NCBI RefSeq assembly: GCF_001625305.1 | Contig: NW_017803235.1 | Coordinates: forward strand, 370,750 to 434,749 | Direction: 5' to 3' | Length of the DNA: 64,000 nt | From: Branchiostoma belcheri | Taxonomy: Eukaryota > Chordata > Leptocardii > Amphioxiformes > Branchiostomatidae | Shown: piece by piece, positions 12,673-24,755 of the stretch | Layout: each line of letters begins with the position of its first letter | How positions within the stretch are numbered: position 1 is the first letter of the stretch | Notes under the pieces: model-generated | What the model saw: only the letters and a program-made list of their open reading frames with translations | Databases searched by the model: none | Told to the model about the DNA's origin: nothing | Position numbers and translations under genes: made by a program

Positions 12673-13138
12673 CTGACATTTTTTTTTTTTATTTTACGCC
12701 ATGCCATAAGTATGAACGAAATGTGTTTTTTTCATGTTTTTTTATTTTATTTTTTCACCTCCTGTCATTTCCAAAGTTCATTAAACGTCAGATGAACCTC
12801 ATGCAGGGAGGAAGGGTAACCTGAGACTTAATAGCCTTAGACTTTGTTTCTTGTGGGGTGTGTGGTTGTCCCAGGTTTTTGAAATTGCTGTATTGTTTTG
12901 CATTGTATTCTAAGCTTCAACATGCCTTTTACATACTTTGTAAGCTTAGCCTGCCATTTTGACCTTATTTGATAAAGGGGATCGGGAGTTAAATTTAAAG
13001 GCTCCATATCAGACTTGCATGATTTGGTAATAGTTTACATTAGCAGAAGTTATATTAAGAAATATCCACTTTGGCAAACGCGATTTTTATAATATTTGGT
13101 ATGTTGTTCAAAAAGCCCAAAGGCAGTTTTCCTTTAGT

Positions 13139-13270
13139 TGGCTCAAGTTTCTCATGCATGGTCTGTTTTTCTTTCCTCAGATAGCTTTTTCTACTATCGT
13201 AGAGTGGAATTCGTTGCCACCAAGCATAGTTGCATCATCACTAGAAAGCTTTAAACAACTCCTTGAGTGA
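13139..13270 (+). mobile_element. LINE 3'-terminal coding remnant inside lectin intron
   Basis: Encodes the typical C-terminal LINE tail [20 protein letters not shown] ending at TGA 13268-13270. The same remnant is present in the right arm at about 34580-34700, so the insertion is older than the duplication. Confidence 0.65.
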
Positions 13271-13540
13271 TTAAGTGTAACAAGTCGTTTGATGTAAAAA
13301 AATGTAGCTGCACCACGTGAGTGCGAATTCGAAGCTGATGTGTTGCGCCGAATGGCGGTTTAACTGGCTATACACTGTCAGATACAGATTTTGATGCTTA
13401 AAAATTAGTGGTGGACTTCAGTCTACCAGCAGCTTGTTCTTTAACTAAAGGAATAATTTCTGATGTCTTCAGGGCACTTTCAATACCAACCATGTCTTCC
13501 TTAGATGGATATTTACGAATAACCGGTACATTTTTTTTAG

Positions 13541-13918
13541 TCAGCTGTCCTCTTGGGTATTGGAAATGGCGTGGAACCTGCTACAGTGTCGTCAACGACA
13601 AAAAGTCATTCAGCAACGCGACAACGACCTGTCGCAAAGATGGCGGCACCCTCTTCATGCCTAAGGATGCTGAGACCAACGCCATCCTCATCTCCCTGGC
13701 GGGCAAGCAAAGCCACTGGATCGGCCTCCATGATCAGCGCGAGGAAGGGCACTTTGAATGGTTGGATGGCTCTGCACTGGGGGCGTTTAACTCGTGGGAC
13801 CGAGACAGCAATGAGCCAGATAACATACGCAATCAAGACTGTGTTCGTTGGAAAGTTGCCAAATGGCACGACAGAGCCTGCAATGAGTTGAAACGGTTCA
13901 TCTGCCAAGTTGTTCCAA
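13541..13918 (+). pseudogene. Left lectin copy, C-type lectin domain exon
   Basis: 378 bp, phase 1-1, open throughout. It starts [15 protein letters not shown] and shows six cysteines of the long-form fold, the WIGL motif, [13 protein letters not shown] in place of EPN/QPD, and KWHD in place of WND. It ends FICQVVP. The domain looks sound; the damage to this gene lies upstream. Confidence 0.85.
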
Positions 13919-14783
13919 GTATGTTCTTTACACTTCTGGACTATTTAAAAAGCTTTCATATTTCCAAATTTTTTATTATGTATATGTTAATTTCTTCTAA
14001 CGTCAAGGTACATTTACCATTGCCAATAAACTTTTGCCTGGCAAAAATGCCAATATATAGATTAAAAAGATATATGCGTTAAAAATAACTGATGTTTTTT
14101 TTACATTTTTGGAAATGGACTGGTAACGACAATGTACAGATACGTTTTCCACTACAGCTATCAGAGATGTAAACTTTTTGCCAACAAGTACTGTGGATAT
14201 CATTCAATTTAAATGGGTGATAGTTGATTGTGATAGCTCTTTATATGTAATATAACCAACTCACACGATGATACGTGCTCACTAAACAGTAACGAACATG
14301 TTCCTGTCGGTGGCTTTACATATATTAAGAAAAACATTGTATAGATTAAGTATGACTGTGTTATAAAGTGTTCGGATGCAATGAGCATTATACCGTATGC
14401 GTAATACGTCGATGATAAACAATTAAACCTACTTTATCTATTTACTAGCTTCAACTGATCATTGTTTTGTGTTTTCTCCTGCAGAGCAAACCTAGGTGGT
14501 GGGCAGAACCCCAGTTTCCACGGCACAAAAGTTCCGTCATTGTCATCAACAAAATTGCAAGCTTTGAAGGAAAAGAAAGATAGCTGAATTATAGGCTTTC
14601 CATAACGAAATCCAGAAATATTTACCTGTTTGAAATTTTTATTTGATTATTTCTCAGCTACTTGCCTAAAGATCTTAATAGACTGTACTGAAATTAAGAT
14701 GCATATGTGATTGTGACACAAAAATTACATTTTACTATTATCTTTTTAGTTTGAGAAAGGTCGTAACTGATGCTTTAAAGGAA

Positions 14784-16112
14784 CTTACTTACTTACTTAG
14801 TTCGAGCTCCCGCTCGAACCAATCCTGAGAGTTGTCTCCAAAGCACTTTGTCCTCCATGGCCTTCTTTATCTCCCTGGTGTCCTGTAAGTTGGTGTCTTT
14901 GCGCAGATTATCCAGGAATGTTACTCTGGGTCTCCCTCTGCTCCGTTTTCCTTTTAACGGTTCCCACAGAACGAGACTTGATCCCAGGATGTCCGGGTGT
15001 CTAATGCAGTGACCGGCGATTTTCATCCTGCGTTCTCGTATTTTGTCTGTGACAGCAGGTAGATCCTGGTACAACTGTTGGTTTGTAAGTTTGAGTTGCC
15101 ATGGAATGTTTAGGCACATTCGTAACATTCGGGTATAACAGCCGTTCAGCCTTTTTTCGAGTGATTTGGTCAGGGACCACGTTTCGGATCCATATAAGAG
15201 AATGGACTCAACTGTGGCAATAAACAGCCTTTGTTTGATTTTACGTGGTAGATTAGACTTCCAAATCTTGCTTAGCTTATGACAGCTTTTCCACGCTAAT
15301 GCTTTTCTTACCTCAAAATCTGTTTCTGCGTCTTTCATCCAGGATCCAAGGTATTTAAAGTTCTTAACTACTTCGACAGTGTCGCCACTCTTAGTTTTAA
15401 TAATGACTGGATCTTTCTGATTAAACGCCATAAGTTTTGTTTTGCCGGCGTTTAGCTGGAGCCCGACTTTAGCAGCTTCGTTTTCCATACGGCATAGGAG
15501 TTCTTGTGCCTGTGCTATTTTCTCGGCTAAAAGTGCTATGTCATCTGCGAAGTCGAAATCGCTTATGACGACTGGTGGGTGCCGCCTACTTTTTCGTCTT
15601 TCTAGCTCAAAGCCCAGTTCATATTCGCGATCTCCGATAGTTTGTCGCATGACATAATCTACGACAATAACAAAGAGATATGGTGCCAAGGTATCTCCTT
15701 GTAGGACACCAGCAGTGATATTGAATAACTCAGTTTCACCTTCTGGAGTAATCACTTTTGCCCGAGTATCTTGGTATAGAAGATTGATAGCATTTATTAG
15801 TGTGCCAGGAATCCCATAGGCCCTGAGGATTTCCATCATTTTCCCTCGGTGAACACTGTCAAATGCTTTGCGGAAATCCACAAATATGATGATTGCTTCA
15901 AGATTGTGGTTGAGCACATCTTCTATCAGCCTCCGAAGGGCAAGAATGTGAGAAGTTGTGGATCGCCCTGGGCGGAAACCATTCTGGTTAGGTCTCAGTA
16001 TATTTTCAACTGCAGGCTGTATGCGATTTAAAATCATTTTGTTTGCGATCTTTGCTGCAATGTTTGTAAGCATGATGCCCCTGTAGTTGGTATAATCCCG
16101 TAAGTCTCCAGA
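14784..16112 (-). mobile_element. 5'-truncated RTE-like LINE insertion with 10-bp target-site duplication
   Basis: Minus-strand insert with an (AAGT)n-type 3' tail (ACTTACTTACTT on plus) and a long RT ORF (14793-16111). It is flanked by TTTAAAGGAA at 14774-14783 and 16113-16122. The right arm has the uninterrupted site near 33034-33060, so this insertion happened after the arms separated. The 5' end starts inside the RT domain, as expected for truncation during target-primed reverse transcription. Confidence 0.9.
14793..16111 (-). CDS. RTE-like reverse transcriptase, N-terminally truncated but uninterrupted
   Basis: About 440 codons with no stop. In order: NYRGIMLTN, NQNGFRPGRSTTSHI, IIFVDFRKAFDSVHR with a catalytic aspartate, GVLQGDTLAPYLF, FDFADDIALL with the FADD box, then the thumb and C-terminal region (LLYGSETWSL, RRMKIAGH, KGKRSRGRP). 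It lacks the endonuclease and the start of the RT, so it is not an independent element. The open frame suggests a young insertion, in agreement with the clean target-site duplication. RTE placement rests on these motifs and is likely rather than certain. Confidence 0.85.
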
Positions 16113-16475
16113 TTTAAAGGAAAAGAAGACTTTTAATAAAATTTTGAAAGAAAAATAATGAAAGGAAATGTTTTCAAGATGATGGAATAATTCTTTTTTT
16201 AATACAGTAAGATCGGTTACAAGGCTAATTCAATAACATCATTGGTAAAAGTTAAAATGACGGACAATATCATTGTCTGTGAGCAAAACATATCGCATGA
16301 AATTTTATGTTTTGGAAAAATAATATTGGCGTTTTTACCACACAATAACTTTTAGTTTTGTATATTATTGATATTTGGTTTAAAAATTAAGAATTCTAAC
16401 ACTTGTTCTAACCTTCAATACAAATCTCATTATTCAAAGTTTTCTTACTGTTGCAACAGACGATGGAAGTTGTAG

Positions 16476-16842
16476 CAGACGCCATTATTCCATTGTACAC
16501 CCTCTTTGTTTATCTTTATGTTTTCTCATATGCCTTTTCTTTTAATGTATATAGCCTTTTAGACAGTTTCAGACGATAAAGATACATAAATGATGTCATA
16601 TTTATGTTATGTTATGGATACATTTGAGTTATAAAGAATTTCGGCTGTTTTAACCCTCCGAAAATACCGCCGAAGATACAATGGTCTCTTGCATTGAGAG
16701 AGTAAATTTTAAAGATTGCTGTAAAGAACCCAGTGGCACTATAGTGATCTGAAACGTTATATTGACATATTTGACAAGCTTTGTGGTTTCAGAGGTGTAG
16801 CAAATATTTAAATATTTAGTTTCATGTAAATTCCCGTTTGTA
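16476..16842. other. No recognisable feature
   Basis: AT-rich DNA just inside the left duplication arm. No gene or repeat terminus was identified. Confidence 0.35.
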
Positions 16843-17385
16843 GAACCACCAGGTCCCAGAGAACATTTGTGATCAGAGCTATAACCATCTGGAATACTCT
16901 CCCTAGCGAAACTCGAACAACCCGCTCCATCAGCTCCTTTAAAAACAAACTATGGACAATACTTGATAAATACTTGACGACAACTACTTAGTAAAACGGT
17001 ACGAGTTCAATAGAAATGTATTGACAATGTAAATATAGTGCACAACGTAATTATAGTAAATGCATGATGTCTAGGCCAGATTTTACTGCAACCATCTGTT
17101 ATGTAATAGTATGTTAACCTGACATATAAATATAGTACACAATATAATTGTAGTAAACGCACGACGACTAGGCCGGATCTCATAGCTTGTTAACGTTTGG
17201 CCACAACATCTGTTATGTAATAGTATGTTTATCTGAAGTGTAACTGACACTGTTAACTGTTACCTGTTCCGAATTGTTCATGTTCTTGTTGTGAGGGCTA
17301 GACCTTTATAATAGCCTCCGGCTAGTTGGGCAGTCCTAGCTGTATACATATGTGCTATCAGCCTAATAAATCAAATCAAATCAAT
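16843..17385 (+). mobile_element. LINE 3' end with simple-repeat tail
   Basis: An open frame from 16843 to TAG 16989-16991 encodes a LINE C-terminus (TFVIRAITIWNTLPSETRTT, then SISSFKNKL). A 3' untranslated region follows, ending in AATAAATCAAATCAAATCAA, a short-repeat tail typical of CR1/L2-type elements. The rest of the element is absent. Confidence 0.75.
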
Positions 17386-18178
17386 GTTAAATGTTGTCAG
17401 GATGTAATAGGACCTGTAATTTCGGGTGTGTAACTTTTGGATGTTCTTGGTTAAATTACAACCGTATCTTTAAATATGGAACATAACAATAATACGGTTA
17501 GAATATTAAGAGCGAATGTCTGTAAGGATCAAACAATGGTGGCAGGGGTCAAAAAATCGATTTGGCTCAAACTTTGCACAGTGATAGTACTTGGCCCACA
17601 ACCCCTCAAAATAGCTTTCTTTCCGGTCAGCACCGATCGTTGCCATGGTAACGGGCCAAACAAGTTTCAGGACCATTTTCCCTGATTTAGACATGAGAAA
17701 AGCATGAAATTTGGCATAGTTTAAGGCACGATTACGAGCAAGTGCTTTAGTATTATGGAAAAAACAAAGTATGGGCATAAAAGACCAACTAATCTGCTAT
17801 TCTAGAATAGCTTTGAAATTTTCAAGAAGTTCGTTTAAAGGACCTGGGCAACCCTAACACAATACAGTGTTTGAGGCTTATGAAAAAGCGCTATTTCTGC
17901 CCAATTTCGAAGTGCTGTAACTCCAAAGATGGTGATTTTTTTTGCTTCAAATTTGAATCATAGATACATAAACATATGTGCTATAAAATGCATGGTTGCA
18001 AACCTTGGGCACTTCTTTGGTTGTCACGTGGTTGTCCTTAGAAGTAGGTCAAATTTTGAATTTGAGGGAAAGTATGATTTTCAGCCATGTTCAGGATACT
18101 ATATCTACAAAAGAAAGAAAGCAATCTGATAAAGTCTTTTGCCCAAAGTAACACTATGTCTTGTCAATTAAATGAATA

Positions 18179-18798
18179 CTTGGGGAAGTTGAAGTCTTGT
18201 GTCGTTGGTGTGCACTTGTCCCTCAAAGTGGGCCATATTTTGGATATGTACAGAAATTGACATATACGGCTATGTTTGAAGCTCTAGAGATAACAAAGTA
18301 GGATGTCATTTGAATTCAATCTTTTCAGGAAAGTACATATATGTATTGTGTATCAAATGAATACTTGTGGAGATTGGGGCCTTGTGTCGTTAGTGTGCAC
18401 TTGTCCCTCAAAGTAGGCCATATTTTGGACATGTACAGAAATTGACATATACGGCTATGTTTAGAGCTCTAGAAATAACAAAGTAGGATGTCATTTGAAT
18501 TCAATCTTTGCAGGGAAGTACATATATGTATTGTGTATCAAATGAATACTTGTGGAGATTGGGGCCTTGTGTCGTTGGTGTGCACTTGTCCCTCAAAGTA
18601 GGCCACATTTTGGACATGTACAGAAATTGACATATACGGCTATGTTTGAAAGTCTAGAAATGACGAAGTGGGATGCCATTTTAATTCAATCTTTGAAGAG
18701 GAGTACATATATGTATTGTGTATTAAATAAATACTTGTGGAGATTGGGGCCTTGTGTCGTTGTTGTATACTTGTCCCTAAAAGTAGGCCATTTTTTAA
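18179..18798 (+). repeat. About 180-bp tandem repeats, left side of fold-back
   Basis: Units start near 18179, 18359, 18539 and 18720, each with TGTGTCGTTGGTGTGCACTT, TTTTGGACATGTACAGAAA and TACATATATGTATTGTGTAT. The same unit is repeated in inverse orientation at about 20600-21600. Confidence 0.85.
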
Positions 18799-19312
18799 AG
18801 AGCAAATGTCTGTAATGATCAAACAATAGTGAGCGGGGTCAAAAATTGATTTTGCTCATATTTAACACAGTGATAGTACTTCGCCCACAACCCCTTGAAA
18901 TAGCTTTCTTTCCGCTCAAAACCCATTGTTGCCATGGCAACAGCCCATTCAAGTTTTGGGGCCATTTTGACAGATTTTTGCGTCTCTACAACACGGAAAT
19001 TGGCAAAGTTTAGGACGCGGTCACCGCCAACTGCTTTATAGTAACGACAAATACTTCAGGATATTATTAGAACAATGCATTAACTTGTACGAAATAGGTG
19101 TGAAGTTGATGTGCAGGCAGATTTCAATCTTTGGGCAACCTCGAAGTAGGTCATTTTCCGCAATTGTCCCCAAATTTGGATTTTGGGCTGTTTTTGAGCT
19201 GATGAAAATACCAAAGTGAATTTATTTTCAGACCCATCCTTCTACCATGTTTATTATAGTATTGGCTATCACATGGGTGATTTTGAGGGCTTCCTATTTT
19301 GTTCATGTCGTA

Positions 19313-20574
19313 CGAGGGGTGATCCAAAAGTTCTCGGCCTCTCCCAAAAAACGTGATGGCAGAAACATTTTTCTTACACTATTTTTTAACATAGTCTCCT
19401 CTAACTTCAATGCACTTGGTCCAGTGATGTTCCAGCTTTCCTTTCCCTTGTGGAAGAATATTTTGTCTGAAGCCCTTAAAAATGCCTAAACCACATCAAT
19501 GACGCCATCATCACCATCAAAACGTTGACCACGTAAGTGGAACTTGAGTTTAGGAAACAGGTAGAAGGCCCACGGTGCTAGGTCAGGTGAATAGGAAGAG
19601 TGGGGTAAGACTTCAAAGCCACATTCGTTTGCTGCTGCCACTGACCCCTGTGCCGTGTGGACAGGTGAATTGTCAGCACGTCAACTTGGAGCTTTTTCTC
19701 CCCTTTTCTTTGTGGTTGTTGCCCTCAAATGCCGCAATTCTGGTGCACAGTATACCCCCCTGATGGTTTGACCCTTTTGCAGGTAGTCAATAATGATAAC
19801 CCCCTCACTTTCCAAGAAAACAGAGGCAAAAACCTTTTCAACGGGTAAAACTCGCTTGGGATGCTGGGAACCGTTCTTCATCAATTATTTGCTCTGCTGT
19901 TTGATTCGGAGTGAAAGTGGTGAACCCATGTCTCATATTGGGTGACAAATCGTTTGAGTAAGTTGCCTTGATGGACTGAGTTCGTTCCTTGAAATGCCCA
20001 GCCTGATTAACGTGTGATGTTCAGAAAACATTCTAGGCACCCATCATGCAGACAGGTTGCTCATCCCCAGGATGTACGACAAAACATTGTGAACTGTACC
20101 ACAAGTCAGGCCAAAGACCCTGCTACAAGTTGGACCGTCTCACACCTGTCATTTACTACCATGTGATGGATGGCCTCAACTGGATTGTCCATGGTGCTGA
20201 TTTGTAGCATCCTGACATATGTTCATCTTTTGTGCTCTCCTTGACGCGCTTAGAGCTAGCAACCCAGTTCTTTGTGGTTAAATAAGAGGGGGAGTCATCA
20301 CCAAGTGACTTGATCATGTCTTTATGGATTTCCCTAGTAGACATAGCTTTTTATCGATGCACTTGAGCATAGCACACGCTTCTGGTGCGGCCATTTTGTG
20401 ATTTTGCCCTCACCCGCCCAATTTTCACGGGGCATCACGTGCTAATTATTGAATGCAAAAATTTGCATTTTTGTGGGCAGTGATGTAAGACGTCATAGTA
20501 TACAGTTATGCTAGAGAATACGCGTTTGACCTCTAATTTCTAGGTGAGGCCGAGAACTTTTGGATCACCCCTCG
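19313..20574 (-). mobile_element. Mariner-family DNA transposon, full length, inactive
   Basis: 1262 bp bounded by perfect 29-bp inverted repeats that start CGAGGGGTGATCCAAAAGTT, with TA on both sides (19311-19312 and 20575-20576), the usual mariner target duplication. The transposase lies on the minus strand and is broken. It is nested within the larger fold-back element. Confidence 0.93.
19390..20400 (-). pseudogene. Mariner transposase, frameshifted
   Basis: Fragments in different frames match the mariner transposase in order: an N-terminal helix-turn-helix part (STREIHKDMIKSLGDDSPSY, LTTKNWVAS), a central part with ASVFLESEGVIIIDYLQKGQ (19681-19884 frame), then YSPDLAP and KIFFHKGK near the C-terminus. 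Where the family has the third catalytic aspartate after YSPDLAP (normally S/C-D-F-Y), this copy reads WAFY, so the D34D triad is lost. Several frameshifts and stops separate the fragments. Confidence 0.85.
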
Positions 20575-22268
20575 TATATGCCTATTTCTGTAAATGTTTA
20601 AAATATGGCCTACTTTTAGTGACAAGTATACAACAACGACACAAGACTCCAACCTCCACAAGCCCTTATTTGATACACAATACATATATGTACTCCTCTT
20701 AAAAGATTGAGTTAAATTGACATCCTACTTCGTTATTTCTAGACCTTCAAACATAGCCGTTTTTGCTAATTTCTGTATGTATGTCCAAAATATGGCCTAC
20801 TTTTAGGGAAAAGTACACACCAACGACACAAGACCCCAACCTCCACAAGTATTCATTTGATACACAATACATATATGTACTTCCCTGCAAAGATTGAATT
20901 CAAATAGCATCTAACTTTGTTCTTTCCAGAGCTTCAAACATAGCCGTATATGTCAATTTCTGTACATGTCCAAAATATGGCCTACTTTTAGGGACAAGTG
21001 CACACCAACAACACAAGACCCCAACCTCCACAATTATTCATTTGATATACTTTAAATATATGTACTTCCCCGCAAAGATTGGATTCAAATAGCATCTAAC
21101 TTTGTTCTTTCTAGACCATCAAACATAGCCGTACATGTATATGTCAATTTCTGTACATGTCCAAAATATGGCCTACTTTTAGGGACAAGTGTACACCAAC
21201 GACACAAGGCCCCAATCTCCACAAGTATTTGTTTTATACACAATACATATATGTACTTCCCTGCAAAGATTGAATTCAAATGACATCCCACTTTTTTATT
21301 TCTAGAGCTTCAAACATAGCCGTATATGTCAATTTCTGTACATGTCCAAAATATGGCCTACTTTGAGGGACAAGTGCACACTAACGACACAAGGCCCCAA
21401 TCTCCACAAGTATTCATTTGATACACAATACATATATGTACTTTCCTGCAAAGATTGAATTCAAATGACATCCTACTTTGTTATCTCTAGAGCTTCAAAC
21501 ATAGCCGTATATGTCAATTTCTGTACATATCCAAAATATGGCCCACTTTGAGGGACAAGTGCACACCAACGACACAAGACTTCAACTTCCCCAAGTATTC
21601 ATTTAATTGACAAGACATAGTGTTACTTTGGGCAAAAGACTTTATCAGATTGCTTTCTTTCTTTTGTAGATATAGTATCCTGAACATGGCTGAAAATCAT
21701 ACTTTCCCTCAAATTCAAAATTTGACCTACTTCTAAGGACAACCACGTGACAACCAAAGAAGTGCCCAAGGTTTGCAACCATGCATTTTATAGCACATAT
21801 GTTTATGTATCTATGATTCAAATTTGAAGCAAAAAAAATCACCATCTTTGGAGTTACAGCACTTCGAAATTGGGCAGAAATAGCGCTTTTTCATAAGCCT
21901 CAAACACTGTATTGTGTTAGGGTTGCCCAGGTCCTTTAAACGAACTTCTTGAAAATTTCAAAGCTATTCTAGAATAGCGGATTAGTTGGTCTTTTATGCC
22001 CATACTTTGTTTTTTCCATAATACTAAAGCACTTGCTCGTAATCGTGCCTTAAACTATGCCAAATTTCATGCTTTTCTCATGTCTAAATCAGGGAAAATG
22101 GTCCTGAAACTTGTTTGGCCCGTTACCATGGCAACGATCGGTGCTGACCGGAAAGAAAGCTATTTTGAGGGGATGTGGGCCAAGTACTATCACTGTGCAA
22201 AGTTTGAGCCAAATCGATTTTTTGACCCCTGCCACCATTGTTTGATCCTTACAGACATTCGCTCTTAA

Positions 22269-22528
22269 GAAGACGTACTTTAAAATTCAAATAGATGCTA
22301 GACTCTAAATACAACATTGTTTGCATGGAGTTCTATATCTCATTCTTAAAAAAGACATAAAATAGACGCCGGGTTGTTTATTAGTTGCACTCTCCCTGTT
22401 AAATTGTATTTTAATGTAGCAACAGCCGTTGGTGTTGATTTCACTGTGCGCAATCTGGAAGCAATGCAATCATACTTTCCAGTAAAATTTTCACAGAAAG
22501 CAAATCAGAAGTTGTAACAATATGAATG

Positions 22529-22576
<48 letters not shown>

Positions 22577-24755
22577 GTGATATATAAATTTGTTATATAA
22601 ATGTGATATATATATCACATTTATATAACTAATGTTTTTTGACACTTTGTATCTAAACTTTATTTAAAACTCTTGACAATTTGAGGACTAGCATGGAAAT
22701 TGTGAAAGTTATAAAAGTATGTGAATAATCGTAGATTTTTTTGTCTGTAATGGTGCCATGATTGACAGGAGTTATTACATAGGGACAAAAGATAAGCAGA
22801 TTCCAATCAAATCATTGAACTTGTTAACTTAAAAAAATGTCAACTTTGTCGTATCGGCAAATGAAAAAATCATAAGCGGAAGAATTTGGTCCATACGACT
22901 AAAACATTTTCAGTTACTTGTAGCCTATTGAAAAATTTGGTGCCCCATGCCTATCTTAACTTTCCCATGATCCCATTGCTGAGATCATGGTGTAGGGCGG
23001 AAATACGCATGGATTTCCTTCTTTACTTACAGACACATAATTCGCATGAGTGGTAATCGACAGAAATGAAATGAACTCTTAGCACAATCAAATAAAATTA
23101 TTTGAAATTGGTCATTTGTAAACGTCAAAAATGATAAAGCTTTTTAAGTGTTGATTTTAGTAGAATGTTACCATAATGTGTCTTGGCTTGAGTTGTATTC
23201 ATTTCTATAGGTTTAACAAAACAGCAGTTATCGCCATTGAGACTTAATGAACCTAGTTGCCTGTCTTTAAATGTCAAACTGTGTACTTTTAGAAATAAAT
23301 TCAATGTAATCATGAAACATGTGTTGCAATATCTTTCTTTTAATCATTCAATTTATTTTTTTGAACCAGTAATTACAACTCAGGCCATTTTGGCCTGCTT
23401 TTCAGGTAATCCTGGTTACACATAGAAATACATTAAACAAATACACAGTACATAAACTATTCCTAAATACAACATCATAATCATCAACTACATCCTAAAC
23501 ATCAACTATCATGGTGTTTTGATACGTCACTGCCATTTGTCAAATACGTACACGAAAAAAATAAACAGCTTGGTTACTATTATAGTCCAACCCAAGTAGA
23601 AACGTATCAGATATTTACTAGGAGCTGTTTCTAGCTAGAGGTGTTTGTTAATAAAACATAGTATCGAGACACATCAAGTAAACATTGGAAAAGTTAATCG
23701 TCTGTGTCTTATTCATAAACATTCAGACCCACACAGCACGTGTTAGGTTTGAAGTTTTCATCTCAAGGTTCGGTCTCTGCATTTGAATAGTCTAAACGTC
23801 TTGCTACCAAACACGTTGCCGAATCACATATTCAGAAGCTGTTTTTATGACACTTGACATTATATTTTTCTTCAGCACCATCTTTCTAAGAATAAAAATA
23901 TAACATTCGATAGACAAAGATAAAAAGCACACACCAAACGTCATGAAAATATATCATAGCTTCTTGACCTATCGTGCTTATTCCTAGCTAGACTGCGCCT
24001 TTTTGGATCCGTTAGACTAGGGGGCTCAGAACTTAGGGGGCTTGTAGATGACAAGCTTACCTATCCTATAGAAGGAAACAGACGTGTATAGAACTTCAAT
24101 ATTTGTACTAATAGTTAATAATGACTACAGCGACTACTAAATCTATATAATTAATGACATTTCCTAAAAAATAAGGAACTATGCTCACTTTGGTTGAAAG
24201 ACGTACTTACATGTTCGGACAAGCATGATTCTTGCATCTGGCTTACAGTTTCACTAAGACAAAACCTGTACAAATCGTACCGACTAATGGTTTGGTGGGT
24301 ATAGACTAGCATGTCGTACATCTCTGATGCCACTTATAGCTCTTAAATCTAGTTATACACATAGTGGTTACATGTGACTTTAAATCCACTTTACTCTTAT
24401 ATTTAATGTTTGATGGCTGGTCTACAATGAAAACGAGTAAATCAAAAGTGTATGGTTAAATTTGATTCTGTTTGCAGCTGTAGGGCACACTAGTACTACG
24501 TGCTGTCCTTGAAAATCTAAGACATCATGTTAATGCTAACGTAGTTCCAGATGACTCAAACTTGCGAGCTATATAATGTTAATTTACTTGCAGTTGTTTT
24601 GAAGAGCTTCTATTTTATTTCTATGTTTAGCTAAACCAAGATTCACCGTTAATCAAAATAACCATTTTCCCACTACCACAACTTAATTTCCTAGATAACA
24701 TCCTTGTATAAGAGTCAGATAAGTCTCGTCATTTCTCACAAATATAGCCAATAAA
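22269..24755. other. Non-coding stretch downstream of the P450 gene
   Basis: Contains an (AT)n microsatellite at about 22526-22575, followed by a small palindromic ATGTGATATATA region. The rest is AT-rich without recognisable exons. A TTTATT at 24614-24619 (AATAAA on minus), about 140 bp past the P450 stop, could serve as its polyadenylation signal. Confidence 0.45.

Larger units (their letters stand above)
7517..14495 (+). pseudogene. Membrane collagenous C-type lectin, left copy, broken
   Basis: Seven exons can be matched to the intact right copy, all in phase 1 with GT-AG sites: 7517-7562, 9225-9317, 9790-9888, 10014-10073, 11984-12672 (collagen), 13541-13918 (C-type lectin), and 14485-14495 ending at TAG. 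The encoded plan is a cytoplasmic tail with NPIY, a transmembrane helix, a short coiled coil, collagen, and a lectin domain. Two lesions are visible. One is a 1-bp deletion near 12092 that gives TAG at 12121 (about codon 146). The other is the collagen-exon donor, which reads CT at 12673-12674 where the right copy has GT. Translation would give about 145 residues without the lectin domain. The exon length of 689 (not a multiple of 3) supports the deletion. Alternative splicing or an assembly error cannot be excluded. Confidence 0.8.
6290..16475 (+). repeat. Left arm of large inverted duplication
   Basis: This arm is the reverse complement of 32690-45845. Collinearity was checked at many points: the repeat at 6290-6880, lectin exon 1 (7517), exons 2-4, collagen and lectin exons, the LINE tail at 13139-13270, the terminal exon at 14485, and the inner edge near 16470. 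Coding exons differ modestly: exon 2 differs at 4 of 93 positions and exon 4 at 7 of 60. The left arm is shorter mainly because the right arm carries extra insertions; the left has its own RTE insertion. Confidence 0.9.
17510..22264. mobile_element. 4.75-kb fold-back element flanked by TTAA
   Basis: The outer parts are near-perfect inverted repeats: 17510 onward equals the reverse complement of 22264 backward, and a 66-codon stretch (17929-18129 plus, 21645-21845 minus) translates identically on both sides. The element is bounded by TTAA at 17506-17509 and 22265-22268. Inside each arm lie tandem units of about 180 bp (four on the left from 18179, about six on the right ending 21590). A diverged second copy of the terminal sequence starts at 18799. 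No transposase of its own was seen; a mariner sits in the centre. Confidence 0.8.

Noticed and set aside
12081-12707. Minus-strand ORFs opposite the collagen exons (12081-12707; likewise 35148-35786 plus)
   Set aside because: These are shadows of GC-rich Gly-X-Y repeats, which lack stops on the other strand.
17476-17778. ORFs in the fold-back arms (for example 90 codons, minus at 17506-17778 and plus at 21996-22268)
   Set aside because: Conserved only because the arms are near-identical palindromes; no known domain is seen.
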